64,000 nt of DNA from Escarpia spicata (taxonomy: Eukaryota; Annelida; Polychaeta; Sabellida; Siboglinidae), in NCBI GenBank assembly GCA_963995525.1, contig OZ023207.1, positions 1,292,001 to 1,356,000 of the forward strand, read 5' to 3'. The notes beneath the pieces are model-generated. The model saw only the letters and a list, made by a program, of their open reading frames with translations, made no database searches and was not told where the DNA came from. Positions 23,248 through 38,200 of this stretch are shown here, one piece after another. Position numbers and translations under genes: made by a program. Every line of letters begins with the position of its first letter. Within the stretch, counting starts at the first letter, position 1.

Positions 23248-26200
23248 TTTCATCGTCGCAATAACAAACTTCAGCTTCTAGTTCTAGTTGATTCATCGTC
23301 GCAACAACACACTTCAGCTTCTATTTCTAGTAGTTTCATCGTCAGAACAACACACCTCAGCTTCTAGTTATAATTGTTTCATCGTCACAACAACACACTT
23401 CAGCTTCTAGTTCTAGTTGTTTCATCGTCACAACAACACATTTCAGCTTCTAGTTCTAGTTGTTTCATCGTCGCAACAACACACTTCAGCTCCTATTTCT
23501 AGTTGTTTCATCGTCGCAACAACACACTTCAGCTTCTAGTTCTAGTTGTTTCGTCGTCACAACAACACACTTCAGCTTCTAGTTCTAGTTGTTTCGTCGT
23601 CACAACAACACACTTCAGCTTCTAGTTCTAGTTGTTTCATCGTCGCAACAACACACTTCAGCTTCTAGTTCTAGTTGTTTCATCGTCACAACAACATACT
23701 TCAGCATCTAGTTCTAGTTGTTTCATCGTCACAACAACATACTTCAGCATCTAGTTCTAGTTGTTTCATCGTCACAACAACATACTTCAGCATCTAGTTC
23801 TAGTTGTTTCATCGTCACAACAACATACTTCAGCATCTAGTTCTAGTTGTTTCATCGTCACAACAACACACTTCAGCATCTAGGTCTAGTTTTTTCATTG
23901 TCACAACAACACACTTCAGCGTCTTGTTCTAGTTGTTTCATCGTCTCAACAACACACTTCAGCTTCTAGTTCTAGTTGTTTCATCGTCACAACAATATAT
24001 CTCAGCTTCTAGTTCTAGTTGTTTCATCGTCACAACAACACACTTCAGCATCTAGTTCTAGTTGTTTCATTGTCACAACAACATACTTCAGCATCTAGTT
24101 CTAGTTGTTTCATCGTCACAACAATATATCTCAGCTTCTAGTTCTAGTTGTTTCACCGTCGCAACAACACACTTCAGCATCTAGGTCTAGTTTTTTCATT
24201 GTCACAACAACATACTTCAGCGTCTTGTTCTAGTTGTTTCATCGTCTCAACAACACACTTCAGCTTCTAGTTCTAGTTGTTTCATCGTCACAACAATATA
24301 TCTCAGCTTCTAGTTCTAGTTGTTTCATCGTCTCAACAACATACTTCAGCTTCTAGGTCTAGTTGTTTCATCGTCACAACAATATATCTCAGCTTCTAGT
24401 TCTAGTTGTTTCATCGTCTCAACAATATACTTCAGCTTCTAGGTCTAGTTGTTTCATCGTCACAACAACATATTTCAGCTTCTACTTCTAATTGTTTAAT
24501 CGTCGTAACAAAACACTTCAGCTTCTAGTTCTAGTTGTTTCATCGTCGCAACAACACACTTCAGCTTCTAGTTCTAGTGGTTTCATCGTCGCAACAACAC
24601 ACTTCAGCTTCTAGGTCTAGTTCTAGTTGTTTCATCGTCGCAACAACACACTGCAGCTTCTAGGTATAGTTGTTTCATCGTCGGAACAACACACCTCAGC
24701 TTCTAGTTCTAGTTGTTTCATCGTCGCAATAACAAACTTCAGCTTCTAGTTCTAGTTGATTCATCGTCACAACAATATATCTCAGCTTCTAGTTCTAGTT
24801 GTTTCATCGTCACAACAACACACTTCAGCTTCTAGTTCTAGTTGTTTCATCGTCACAACAACACATTTCAGCTTCTAGTTCTAGTTGTTTCATTGTCACA
24901 ACAATATATCTCAGCTTTTAGTTCTAGTTGTTTCATCGTCTCAACAACATACTTCAGCTTCTAGTTCTAGTTGTTTCATCGTCACAACATATTTCGGCTT
25001 CTAGTTCTAATTGTTTAATCGTCGCAACAACACACTTCAGCTTCTAGTTCTAGTTGTTTCATCGTCGCAACAACATACTTCAGCTTCTAGTTCTAGTTGT
25101 TTCATCGTCGCAACAACACACTTCAGCTTCTATGTCTAGTTCTAGTTGTTTCATCGCCGCAACAACACACTTCAGCTTCTAGTTCTAATTGTTTCATCGT
25201 TGGAACAACACACCTCAGCTTCTAGTTCTAGTTGTTTCATCGTCACAACAACACATTTCAGCTTCTAGTTCTAGTTGTTTCATCGTCGCAACAACACACT
25301 TCAGCTTCTATGTCTAGTTCTAGTTGTTTCATCGCCGCAACAACACACTTCAGCTTCTAGTTCTAGTTGTTTCATCGTTGGAACAACACACCTCAGCTTC
25401 TAGTTGTAGTTGTTTCATCGTCGCAATAACAAACTTCAGCTTCTAGTTCTAGTTGATTCATCGTCGCAACAACACACTTCAGCTTCTATTTCTAGTAGTT
25501 TCATCGTCAGAACAACACACCTCAGCTTCTAGTTATAATTGTTTCATCGTCACAACAACACACTTCAGCTTCTAGTTCTAGTTGTTTCATCGTCACAACA
25601 ACACATTTCAGCTTCTAGTTCTAGTTGTTTCATCGTCGCAACAACACACTTCAGCTCCTATTTCTAGTTGTTTCATCGTCGCAACAACACACTTCAGCTT
25701 CTAGTTCTAGTTGTTTCGTCGTCACAACAACACACTTCAGCTTCTAGTTCTAGTTGTTTCGTCGTCACAACAACACACTTCAGCTTCTAGTTCTAGTTGT
25801 TTCATCGTCGCAACAACACACTTCAGCTTCTAGTTCTAGTTGTTTCATCGTCACAACAACATACTTCAGCATCTAGTTCTAGTTGTTTCATCGTCACAAC
25901 AACATACTTCAGCATCTAGTTCTAGTTGTTTCATCGTCACAACAACATACTTCAGCATCTAGTTCTAGTTGTTTCATCGTCACAACAACATACTTCAGCA
26001 TCTAGTTCTAGTTGTTTCATCGTCACAACAACACACTTCAGCATCTAGGTCTAGTTTTTTCATTGTCACAACAACACACTTCAGCGTCGTCTTGTTCTAG
26101 TTGTTTCATCGTCTCAACAACACACTTCAGCTTCTAGTTCTAGTTGTTTCATCGTCACAACAATATATCTCAGCTTCTAGTTCTAGTTGTTTCATCGTCA

Positions 26201-26527
26201 CAACAACACACTTCAGCATCTAGTTCTAGTTGTTTCATTGTCACAACAACATACTTCAGCATCTAGTTCTAGTTGTTTCATCGTCACAACAATATATCTC
26301 AGCTTCTAGTTCTAGTTGTTTCACCGTCGCAACAACACACTTCAGCATCTAGGTCTAGTTTTTTCATTGTCACAACAACATACTTCAGCGTCTTGTTCTA
26401 GTTGTTTCATCGTCTCAACAACACACTTCAGCTTCTAGTTCTAGTTGTTTCATCGTCACAACAATATATCTCAGCTTCTAGTTCTAGTTGTTTCATCGTC
26501 TCAACAACATACTTCAGCTTCTTGGTC
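22195..26527 (+). repeat. Tandem duplication of a 2,165-bp block
   Basis: The copies at about 22195-24359 and 24360-26527 are related by offset 2165. After a 3-bp insertion in the second copy (GCGTCGTCTTG at 26085-26095) the offset becomes 2168. Both contain a doubled TTTCGTCGTC unit. This duplication overlaps the end of the 2,423-bp one, so the events are nested in time. Confidence 0.85.
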
Positions 26528-29500
26528 TAGTTGTTTCATCGTCACAACAACATATTTCAGCTTCTAGTTCTAATTGTTTAATCGTCGTAACAACACACTT
26601 CAGCTTCTAGTTCTAGTTGTTTCATCGTCGCAACAACACACTTCAGCTTCTAGTTCTAGTTGTTTCATCGTCGCAACAACACACTTCAGCTTCTAGGTCT
26701 AGTTCTAGTTGTTTCATCGTCGCAACAACACACTGCAGCTTCTAGGCTAGTTGTTTCATCGTCGGAACAACACACCTCAGCTTCTAGTTCTAGTTGATTC
26801 ATCGTCACAACAATATATCTCAGCTTCTAGTTCTAGTTGTTTCAACGTCACAACAACACACTTCAGCTTCTAGTTCTAATTGTTTCATCGTTACAACAAC
26901 ACACTTCAGCTTCTAGTTATAGTTGTTTCATCGTCACAACAATATATCTCAGCTTTTAGTTGTAGTTGTTTCATCGTCTCAACAACATACTTCAGGTTCT
27001 ATTTCTAGTTGTTTCATCGTCACAACATATTTCGGCTTCTAGTTCTAATTGTTTAATCGTCGCAACAACACACTTCAGCTTCTAGTTCTAGTTGTTTCAT
27101 CGTCGCAACAACATACTTCAGCTTCTAGTTCTAGTTGTTTCATCGTCGCAACAACACACTTCAGCTTCTATGTCTAGTTCTAGTTGTTTCATCGCCGCAA
27201 CAACACACTTCAGCTTCTAGTTCTAGTTGTTTCATCGTTGGAACAACACACCTCAGCTTCTAGTTGTAGTTGTTTCATCGTCGCAATAACAAACTTCAGC
27301 TTCTAGTTCTAGTTGATTCATCGTCGCAACAACACACTTCAGCTTCTATTTCTAGTAGTTTCATCGTCAGAACAACACACCTCAGCTTCTAGTTATAATT
27401 GTTTCATCGTCACAACAACACACTTCAGCTTCTAGTTCTAGTTGTTTCATCGTCACAACAACACATTTCAGCTTCTAGTTCTAGTTGTTTCATCGTCGCA
27501 ACAACACACTTCAGCTCCTATTTCTAGTTGTTTCATCGTCGCAACAACACACTTCAGCTTCTAGTTCTAGTTGTTTCGTCGTCACAACAACACACTTCAG
27601 CTTCTAGTTCTAGTTGTTTCATCGTCGCAACAACACACTTCAGCTTCTAGTTCTAGTTGTTTCATCGTCACAACAACATACTTCAGCATCTAGTTCTAGT
27701 TGTTTCATCGTCACAACAACACACTTCAGCATCTAGTTCTAGTTGTTTCATCGTCACAACAACATACTTCAGCATCTAGTTCTAGTTGTTTCATCGTCAC
27801 AACAACATACTTCAGCATCTAGTTCTAGTTGTTTCATCGTCACAACAACACACTTCAGCATCTAGGTCTAGTTTTTTCATTGTCACAACAACACACTTCA
27901 GCGTCTTGTTCTAGTTGTTTCATCGTCTCAACAACACACTTCAGCTTCTAGTTCTAGTTGTTTCATCGTCACAACAATATATCTCAGCTTCTAGTTCTAG
28001 TTGTTTCATCGTCACAACAACACACTTCAGCATCTAGTTCTAGTTGTTTCATCGTCACAACAACATACTTCAGCATCTAGTTCTAGTTTTTTCATCGTCA
28101 CAACAATATATCTCAGCTTCTAGTTCTAGTTGTTTCACCGTCGCAACAACACACTTCAGCATCTAGGTCTAGTTTTTTCATTGTCACAACAACATACTTC
28201 AGCGTCTTGTTCTAGTTGTTTCATCGTCTCAACAACACACTTCAGCTTCTAGTTCTAGTTGTTTCATCGTCACAACAATATATCTCAGCTTCTAGTTCTA
28301 GTTGTTTCATCGTCTCAACAACATACTTCAGCTTCTAGGTCTAGTTGTTTCATCGTCACAACAACATATTTCAGCTTCTAGTTATAATTGTTTAATCGTC
28401 GTAACAACACACTTCAGCTTCTAGTTCTAGTTGTTTCATCGTCGCAACAACACACTTCAGCTTCTAGTTCTAGTTGTTTCATTGTCGCAACAACATACTT
28501 CAGCATCTAGTTCTAGTTGTTTCATCGTCACAACAACATACTTCAGCATCTAGTTCTAGTTGTTTCATCGTCACAACAACACACTTCTGCATCTAGTTCT
28601 AGTTGTTTCATCGTCACAACAACATACTTCAGCATCTAGTTCTAGTTGTTTCATCGTCACAACAATATATCTCAGCTTCTAGTTCTAGTTGTTTCACCGT
28701 CGCAACAACACACTTCAGCATCTAGGTCTAGTTGTTTCATTGTCACAACAACATACTTCAGCGTCTTGTTCTAGTTGTTTCATCGTCTCAACAACACACT
28801 TCAGCTTCTAGTTCTAGTTGTTTCATCGTCACAACAATATATCTCAGCTTCTAGTTCTAGTTGTTTCATCGTCTCAACAATATACTTCAGCTTCTAGGTC
28901 TAGTTGTTTCATCGTCACAACAACATATTTCAGCTTCTACTTCTAATTGTTTAATCGTCGTAACAACACACTTCAGCTTCTAGTTCTAGTTGTTTCATCG
29001 TCGCAACAACACACTTCAGCTTCTAGTTCTAGTTGTTTCATCGTCGCAACAACACACTTCAGCTTCTAGGTCTAGTTCTAGTTGTTTCATCGTCGCAACA
29101 ACACACTGCAGCTTCTAGGTATAGTTGTTTCATCGTCGGAACAACACACCTCAGCTTCTAGTTCTAGTTGTTTCATCGTCGCAATAACAAACTTCAGCTT
29201 CTAGTTCTAGTTGATTCATCGTCACAACAATATATCTCAGCTTCTAGTTCTAGTTGTTTCATCGTCACAACAACACACTTCAGCTTCTAGTTCTAGTTGT
29301 TTCATCGTCACAACAACACATTTCAGCTTCTAGTTCTAGTTGTTTCATTGTCACAACAATATATCTCAGCTTTTAGTTCTAGTTGTTTCATCGTCTCAAC
29401 AACATACTTCAGCTTCTAGTTCTAGTTGTTTCATCGTCACAACATATTTCGGCTTCTAGTTCTAATTGTTTAATCGTCGCAACAACACACTTCAGCTTCT

Positions 29501-30963
29501 AGTTCTAGTTGTTTCATCGTCGCAACAACATACTTCAGCTTCTAGTTCTAGTTGTTTCATCGTCGCAACAACACACTTCAGCTTCTATGTCTAGTTCTAG
29601 TTGTTTCATCGCCGCAACAACACACTTCAGCTTCTAGTTCTAATTGTTTCATCGTTGGAACAACACACCTCAGCTTCTAGTTGTAGTTGTTTCATCGTCG
29701 CAATAACAAACTTCAGCTTCTAGTTCTAGTTGATTCATCGTCGCAACAACACACTTCAGCTTCTATTTCTAGTAGTTTCATCGTCAGAACAACACACCTC
29801 AGCTTCTAGTTATAATTGTTTCATCGTCACAACAACACACTTCAGCTTCTAGTTCTAGTTGTTTCATCGTCACAACAACACATTTCAGCTTCTAGTTCTA
29901 GTTGTTTCATCGTCGCAACAACACACTTCAGCTCCTATTTCTAGTTGTTTCATCGTCGCAACAACACACTTCAGCTTCTAGTTCTAGTTGTTTCGTCGTC
30001 ACAACAACACACTTCAGCTTCTAGTTCTAGTTGTTTCATCGTCGCAACAACACACTTCAGCTTCTAGTTCTAGTTGTTTCATCGTCACAACAACATACTT
30101 CAGCATCTAGTTCTAGTTGTTTCATCGTCACAACAACACACTTCAGCATCTAGTTCTAGTTGTTTCATCGTCACAACAACATACTTCAGCATCTAGTTCT
30201 AGTTGTTTCATCGTCACAACAACATACTTCAGCATCTAGTTCTAGTTGTTTCATCGTCACAACAACATACTTCAGCATCTAGTTCTAGTTGTTTCATCGA
30301 CACAACAACACACTTCAGCATCTAGTTCTAGTTGTTTCATCGTCACAACAACATACTTCAGCATCTAGTTCTAGTTGTTTCATCGTCACAACAATATATC
30401 TCAGCTTCTAGTTCTAGTTGTTTCACCGTCGCAACAACACACTTCAGCATCTAGGTCTAGTTTTTTCATTGTCACAACAACATACTTCAGCGTCTTGTTC
30501 TAGTTGTTTCATAGTCTCAACAACACACTTCAGCTTCTAGTTCTAGTTGTTTCATCGTCACAACAATATATCTCAGCTTCTAGTTCTAGTTGTTTCATCG
30601 TCTCAACAACATAATTCAGCTTCTAGGTCTAGTTGTTTCATCGTCACAACAACATATTTCAGCTTCTAGTTCTAATTGTTTAATCGTCGTAACAACACAC
30701 TTCAGCTTCTAGTTCTAGTTGTTTCATCGTCGCAACAACACACTTCAGCTTCTAGTTCTAGTTGTTTCATCGTCGCAACAACATACTTCAGCATCTAGTT
30801 CTAGTTGTTTCATCGTCACAACAACATACTTCAGCATCTAGTTCTAGTTGTTTCATCGTCACAACAACACACTTCTGCATCTAGTTCTAGTTGTTTCATC
30901 GTCACAACAACATACTTCAGCATCTAGTTCTAGTTGTTTCATCGTCACAACAACACACTTCTG

Positions 30964-33900
30964 CATCTAGTTCTAGTTGTTTCATCGTCACAACAACATA
31001 CTTCAGCATCTAGTTCTAGTTGTTTCATCGTCACAACAATATATCTCAGCTTCTAGTTCTAGTTGTTTCACCGTCGCAACAACACACTTCAGCATCTAGG
31101 TCTAGTTGTTTCATTGTCACAACAACATACTTCAGCGTCTTGTTCTAGTTGTTTCATCGTCTCAACAACACACTTCAGCTTCTAGTTCTAGTTGTTTCAT
31201 CGTCACAACAATATATCTCAGCTTCTAGTTCTAGTTGTTTCATCGTCTCAACAATATACTTCAGCTTCTAGGTCTAGTTGTTTCATCGTCACAACAACAT
31301 ATTTCAGCTTCTACTTCTAATTGTTTAATCGTCGTAACAACACACTTCAGCTTCTAGTTCTAGTTGTTTCATCGTCGCAACAACACACTTCAGCTTCTAG
31401 TTCTAGTTGTTTCATCGTCGCAACAACACACTTCAGCTTCTAGGTCTAGTTCTAGTTGTTTCATCGTCGCAACAACACACTGCAGCTTCTAGGTATAGTT
31501 GTTTCATCGTCGGAACAACACACCTCAGCTTCTAGTTCTAGTTGTTTCATCGTCGCAATAACAAACTTCAGCTTCTAGTTCTAGTTGATTCATCGTCACA
31601 ACAATATATCTCAGCTTCTAGTTCTAGTTGTTTCATCGTCACAACAACACACTTCAGCTTCTAGTTCTAGTTGTTTCATCGTCACAACAACATATTTCAG
31701 CTTCTAGTTCTAGTTGTTTCATTGTCACAACAATATATCTCAGCTTTTAGTTCTAGTTGTTTCATCGTCTCAACAACATACTTCAGCTTCTAGTTCTAGT
31801 TGTTTCATCGTCACAACATATTTCGGCTTCTAGTTCTAATTGTTTAATCGTCGCAACAACACACTTCAGCTTCTAGTTCTAGTTGTTTCATCGTCGCAAC
31901 AACATACTTCAGCTTCTAGTTCTAGTTGTTTCATCGTCGCAACAACACACTTCAGCTTCTATGTCTAGTTCCAGTTGTTTCATCGCCGCAACAACACACT
32001 TCAGCTTCTAGTTCTAATTGTTTCATCGTTGGAACAACACACCTCAGCTTCTAGTTCTAGTTGTTTCATCGTCACAACAACACATTTCAGCTTCTAGTTC
32101 TAGTTGTTTCATCGTCGCAACAACACACTTCAGCTCCTATTTCTAGTTGTTTCATCGTCGCAACAACACACTTCAGCTTCTAGTTCTAGTTGTTTCGTCG
32201 TCACAACAACACACTTCAGCTTCTAGTTCTAGTTGTTTCATCGTCGCAACAACACACTTCAGCTTCTAGTTCTAGTTGTTTCATCGTCACAACAACATAC
32301 TTCAGCATCTAGTTCTAGTTGTTTCATCGTCACAACAACACACTTCAGCATCTAGTTCTAGTTGTTTCATCGTCACAACAACATACTTCAGCATCTAGTT
32401 CTAGTTGTTTCATCGTCACAACAACATACTTCAGCATCTAGTTCTAGTTGTTTCATCGTCACAACAACATACTTCAGCATCTAGTTCTAGTTGTTTCATC
32501 GTCACAACAACACACTTCAGCATCTAGTTCTAGTTGTTTCATCGTCACAACAACATACTTCAGCATCTAGTTCTAGTTGTTTCATCGTCACAACAATATA
32601 TCTCAGCTTCTAGTTCTAGTTGTTTCACCGTCGCAACAACACACTTCAGCATCTAGGTCTAGTTGTTTCATTGTCACAACAACATACTTCAGCGTCTTGT
32701 TCTAGTTGTTTCATCGTCTCAACAACACACTTCAGCTTCTAGTTCTAGTTGTTTCATCGTCACAACAATATATCTCAGCTTCTAGTTCTAGTTGTTTCAT
32801 CGTCTCAACAATATACTTCAGCTTCTAGGTCTAGTTGTTTCATCGTCACAACAACATATTTCAGCTTCTACTTCTAATTGTTTAATCGTCGTAACAACAC
32901 ACTTCAGCTTCTAGTTCTAGTTGTTTCATCGTCGCAACAACACACTTCAGCTTCTAGTTCTAGTTGTTTCATCGTCGCAACAACACACTTCAGCTTCTAG
33001 GTCTAGTTCTAGTTGTTTCATCGTCGCAACAACACACTGCAGCTTCTAGGTATAGTTGTTTCATCGTCGGAACAACACACCTCAGCTTCTAGTTCTAGTT
33101 GTTTCATCGTCGCAATAACAAACTTCAGCTTCTAGTTCTAGTTGATTCATCGTCACAACAATATATCTCAGCTTCTAGTTCTAGTTGTTTCATCGTCACA
33201 ACAACACACTTCAGCTTCTAGTTCTAGTTGTTTCATCGTCACAACAACATATTTCAGCTTCTAGTTCTAGTTGTTTCATTGTCACAACAATATATCTCAG
33301 CTTTTAGTTCTAGTTGTTTCATCGTCTCAACAACATACTTCAGCTTCTAGTTCTAGTTGTTTCATCGTCACAACATATTTCGGCTTCTAGTTCTAATTGT
33401 TTAATCGTCGCAACAACACACTTCAGCTTCTAGTTCTAGTTGTTTCATCGTCGCAACAACATACTTCAGCTTCTAGTTCTAGTTGTTTCATCGTCGCAAC
33501 AACACACTTCAGCTTCTATGTCTAGTTCTAGTTGTTTCATCGCCGCAACAACACACTTCAGCTTCTAGTTCTAATTGTTTCATCGTTGGAACAACACACC
33601 TCAGCTTCTAGTTCTAGTTGTTTCATCGTCACAACAACACATTTCAGCTTCTAGTTCTAGTTGTTTCATCGTCGCAACAACACACTTCAGCTCCTATTTC
33701 TAGTTGTTTCATCGTCGCAACAACACACTTCAGCTTCTAGTTCTAGTTGTTTCGTCGTCACAACAACACACTTCAGCTTCTAGTTCTAGTTGTTTCATCG
33801 TCGCAACAACACACTTCAGCTTCTAGTTCTAGTTGTTTCATCGTCACAACAACATACTTCAGCATCTAGTTCTAGTTGTTTCATCGTCACAACAACACAC

Positions 33901-34077
33901 TTCAGCATCTAGTTCTAGTTGTTTCATCGTCACAACAACATACTTCAGCATCTAGTTCTAGTTGTTTCATCGTCACAACAACATACTTCAGCATCTAGTT
34001 CTAGTAGTTTCATCGTCACAACAACATACTTCAGCATCTAGTTCTAGTTGTTTCATCGTCACAACAACACACTTCAG
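30964..34077 (+). repeat. Tandem duplication of a 1,557-bp block
   Basis: CACCGTCGC marks at 31069, 32626 and 34183 are exactly 1557 bp apart, and the rare ACATATTTC before CATTGTC unit recurs at 31691/33248. The size equals 36 monomers plus 9 bp, consistent with two +6 units and one -3 unit per block. A private TTCCAG change near 31970 marks the first copy. Confidence 0.85.
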
Positions 34078-34459
34078 CATCTAGTTCTAGTTGTTTCATC
34101 GTCACAACAACATACTTCAGCATCTAGTTCTAGTTGTTTCATCGTCACAACAATATATCTCAGCTTCTAGTTCTAGTTGTTTCACCGTCGCAACAAAACA
34201 CTTCAGCATCTAGGTCTAGTTTTTTCATTGTCACAACAACATACTTCAGCGTCTTGTTCTAGTTGTTTCATCGTCTCAACAACACACTTCAGCTTCTAGT
34301 TCTAGTTGTTTCATCGTCACAACAATATATCTCAGCTTCTAGTTCTAGTTGTTTCATCGTCTCAACAACATAATTCAGCTTCTAGGTCTAGTTGTTTCAT
34401 CGTCACAACAACATATTTCAGCTTCTAGTTCTAATTGTTTAATCGTCGTAACAACACAC

Positions 34460-35275
34460 TTCAGCTTCTAGTTCTAGTTGTTTCATCGTCGCAACAACAC
34501 ACTTCAGCTTCTAGTTCTAGTTGTTTCATCGTCGCAACAACATACTTCAGCATCTAGTTCTAGTTGTTTCATCGTCACAACAACATACTTCAGCATCTAG
34601 TTCTAGTTGTTTCATCGTCACAACAACACACTTCTGCATCTAGTTCTAGTTGTTTCATCGTCACAACAACATACTTCAGCATCTAGTTCTAGTTGTTTCA
34701 TCGTCACAACAATATATCTCAGCTTCTAGTTCTAGTTGTTTCACCGTCGCAACAACACACTTCAGCTTCTAGTTCTAGTTGTTTCATCGTCGCAACAACA
34801 CACTTCAGCTTCTAGTTCTAGTTGTTTCATCGTCGCAACAACATACTTCAGCATCTAGTTCTAGTTGTTTCATCGTCACAACAACATACTTCAGCATCTA
34901 GTTCTAGTTGTTTCATCGTCACAACAACACACTTCTGCATCTAGTTCTAGTTGTTTCATCGTCACAACAACATACTTCAGCATCTAGTTCTAGTTGTTTC
35001 ATCGTCACAACAATATATCTCAGCTTCTAGTTCTAGTTGTTTCACCGTCGCAACAACACACTTCAGCTTCTAGTTCTAGTTGTTTCATCGTCGCAACAAC
35101 ACACTTCAGCTTCTAGTTCTAGTTGTTTCATCGTCGCAACAACATACTTCAGCATCTAGTTCTAGTTGTTTCATCGTCACAACAACATACTTCAGCATCT
35201 AGTTCTAGTTGTTTCATCGTCACAACAACACACTTCTGCATCTAGTTCTAGTTGTTTCATCGTCACAACAACATA
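34460..35275 (+). repeat. Seven-monomer (301-bp) higher-order repeat, about 2.7 copies
   Basis: CTTCTGCATC occurs at 34631, 34932 and 35233, and CACCGTCGC at 34742 and 35043, all at 301-bp spacing (7 x 43). The same 301-bp doubling is present near 50336/50637 and 53143/53444, so this module amplified and was then carried along by larger duplications. Confidence 0.88.
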
Positions 35276-38200
35276 CTTCAGCTTCTAGGTCTAGTTGTTT
35301 CATCGTCACAACAACATATTTCAGCTTCTAGTTCTAATTGTTTAATCGTCGTAACAACACACTTCAGCTTCTAGTTCTAGTTGTTTCATCGTCGCAACAA
35401 CACACTTCAGCTTCTAGTTCTAGTTGTTTCATCGTCGCAACAACACACTTCAGCTTCTAGGTCTAGTTCTACTTGTTTCATCGTCGCAACAACACACTGC
35501 AGCTTCTAGGTATAGTTGTTTCATCGTCGGAACAACACACCTCAGCTTCTAGTTCTAGTTGTTTCATCGTCGCAATAACAAACTTCAGCTTCTAGTTCTA
35601 GTTGATTCATCGTCACAACAATATATCTCAGCTTCTAGTTCTAGTTGTTTCATCGTCACAACAACACACTTCAGCTTCTAGTTCTAGTTGTTTCATCGTC
35701 ACAACAACACATTTCAGCTTCTAGTTCTAGTTGTTTCATCGTCACAACAATATATCTCAGCTTTTAGTTCTAGTTGTTTCATCGTCTCAACAACATACTT
35801 CAACTTCTAGTTCTAGTTGTTTCATCGTCACAACATATTTCGGCTTCTAGTTCTAATTGTTTAATCGTCGCAACAACACACTTCAGCTTGTAGTTCTAGT
35901 TGTTTCATCGTCGCAACAACATACTTCAGCTTCTAGTTCTAGTTGTTTCATCGTCGCAACAACACACTTCAGCTTATATGTCTAGTTCTAGTTGTTTCAT
36001 CGCCGCAACAACACACTTCAGCTTCTAGTTCTAGTTGTTTCATCGTCACAACAACACATTTCAGCTTCTAGTTCTAGTTGTTTCATCGTCACAACAATAT
36101 ATCTCAGCTTCTAGTTCTAGTTGTTTCACCGTCGCAACAACACACTTCAGCATCTAGGTCTAGTTTTTTCATTGTCACAACAACATACTTCAGCGTCTTG
36201 TTCTAGTTGTTTCATCGTCTCAACAACACACTTCAGCTTCTAGTTCTAGTTGTTTCATCGTCACAACAATATATCTCAGCTTCTAGTTCTAGTTGTTTCA
36301 TCGTCTCAACAACATAATTCAGCTTCTAGGTCTAGTTGTTTCATCGTCACAACAACATATTTCAGCTTCTAGTTCTAATTGTTTAATCGTCGTAACAACA
36401 CACTTCAGCTTCTAGTTCTAGTTGTTTCATCGTCGCAACAACACACTTCAGCTTCTAGTTCTAGTTGTTTCATCGTCGCAACAACATACTTCAGCATCTA
36501 GTTCTAGTTGTTTCATCGTCACAACAACATACTTCAGCATCTAGTTCTAGTTGTTTCATCGTCACAACAACACACTTCTGCATCTAGTTCTAGTTGTTTC
36601 ATCGTCACAACAACATACTTCAGCATCTATTTCTAGTTGTTTCATCGTCACAACAATATATCTCAGCTTCTAGTTCTAGTTGTTTCACCGTCGCAACAAC
36701 ACACTTCAGCTTCTAGTTCTAGTTGTTTCATCGTCGCAACAACACACTTCAGCTTCTAGTTCTAGTTGTTTCATCGTCGCAACAACATACTTCAGCATCT
36801 AGTTCTAGTTGTTTCATCGTCACAACAACATACTTCAGCATCTAGTTCTAGTTGTTTCATCGTCACAACAACACACTTCAGCTTCTAGTTCTAGTTGTTT
36901 CATCGTCACAACAACATACTTCAGCATCTAGTTCTAGTTGATTCATCGTCACAACAATATATCTCAGCTTCTAGTTCTAGTTGTTTCAACGTCACAACAA
37001 CACACTTCAGCTTCTAGTTCTAATTGTTTCATCGTTACAACAACACACTTCAGCTTCTAGTTATAGTTGTTTCATCGTCACAACACTATATCTCAGCTTT
37101 TAGTTCTAGTTGTTTCATCGTCTCAACAACATACTTCAGCTTCTAGTTCTAGTTGTTTCATCGTCACAACATATTTCGGCTTCTAGTTCTAATTGTTTAA
37201 TCGTCGCAACAACACACTTCAGCTTCTAGTTCTAGTTGTTTCATCGTCGCAACAACATACTTCAGCTTCTAGTTCTAGTTGTTTCATCGTCGCAACAACA
37301 CATTTCAGCTTCTATGTCTAGTTCTAGTTGTTTCATCGCCGAAACAACACACTTCAGCTTCTAGTTCTAGTTGTTTCATCGTTGGAACAACACACCTCAG
37401 CTTCTAGTTGTAGTTGTTTCATCGTCGCAATAACAAACTTCAGCTTCTAGTTCTAGTTGATTCATCGTCGCAACAACACACTTCAGCTTCTATTTCTAGT
37501 AGTTTCATCGTCAGAACAACACACTTCAGCTTCTAGTTCTAATTGTTTCATCGTCACAACAACACACTTCAGCTTCTAGTTCTAGTTGTTTCATCGTCAC
37601 AACAACACATTTCAGCTTCTAGTTCTAGTTGTTTCATCGTCGCAACAACACACTTCAGCTCCTAGTTCTAGTTGTTTCATCGTCGCAACAACACACTTCA
37701 GCTTCTAGTTCTAGTTGTTTCGTCGTCACAACAACACACTTCAGCTTCTAGTTCTAGTTGTTTCATCGTCACAACAACATACTTCAGCATCTAGTTCTAG
37801 TTGTTTCATCGTCACAACAACACACTTCAGCATCTAGTTCTAGTTGTTTCATCGTCACAACAACATACTTCAGCATCTAGTTCTAGTTGTTTCATCGTCA
37901 CAACAACATACTTCAGCATCTAGTTCTAGTTGTTTCATCGTCACAACAACACACTTCAGCTTCTAGGTCTAGTTCTAGTTGTTTCATCGTCGCAACAACA
38001 CACTTCAGCTTCTAGGTCTAGTTCTAGTTGTTTCATCGTCGCAACAACACACTGCAGCTTCTAGGTATAGTTGTTTCATCGTCGGAACAACACACCTCAG
38101 CTTCTAGTTCTAGTTGTTTCATCGTCGCAATAACAAACTTCAGCTTCTAGTTCTAGTTGATTCATCGTCACAACAATATATCTCAGCTTCTAGTTCTAGT

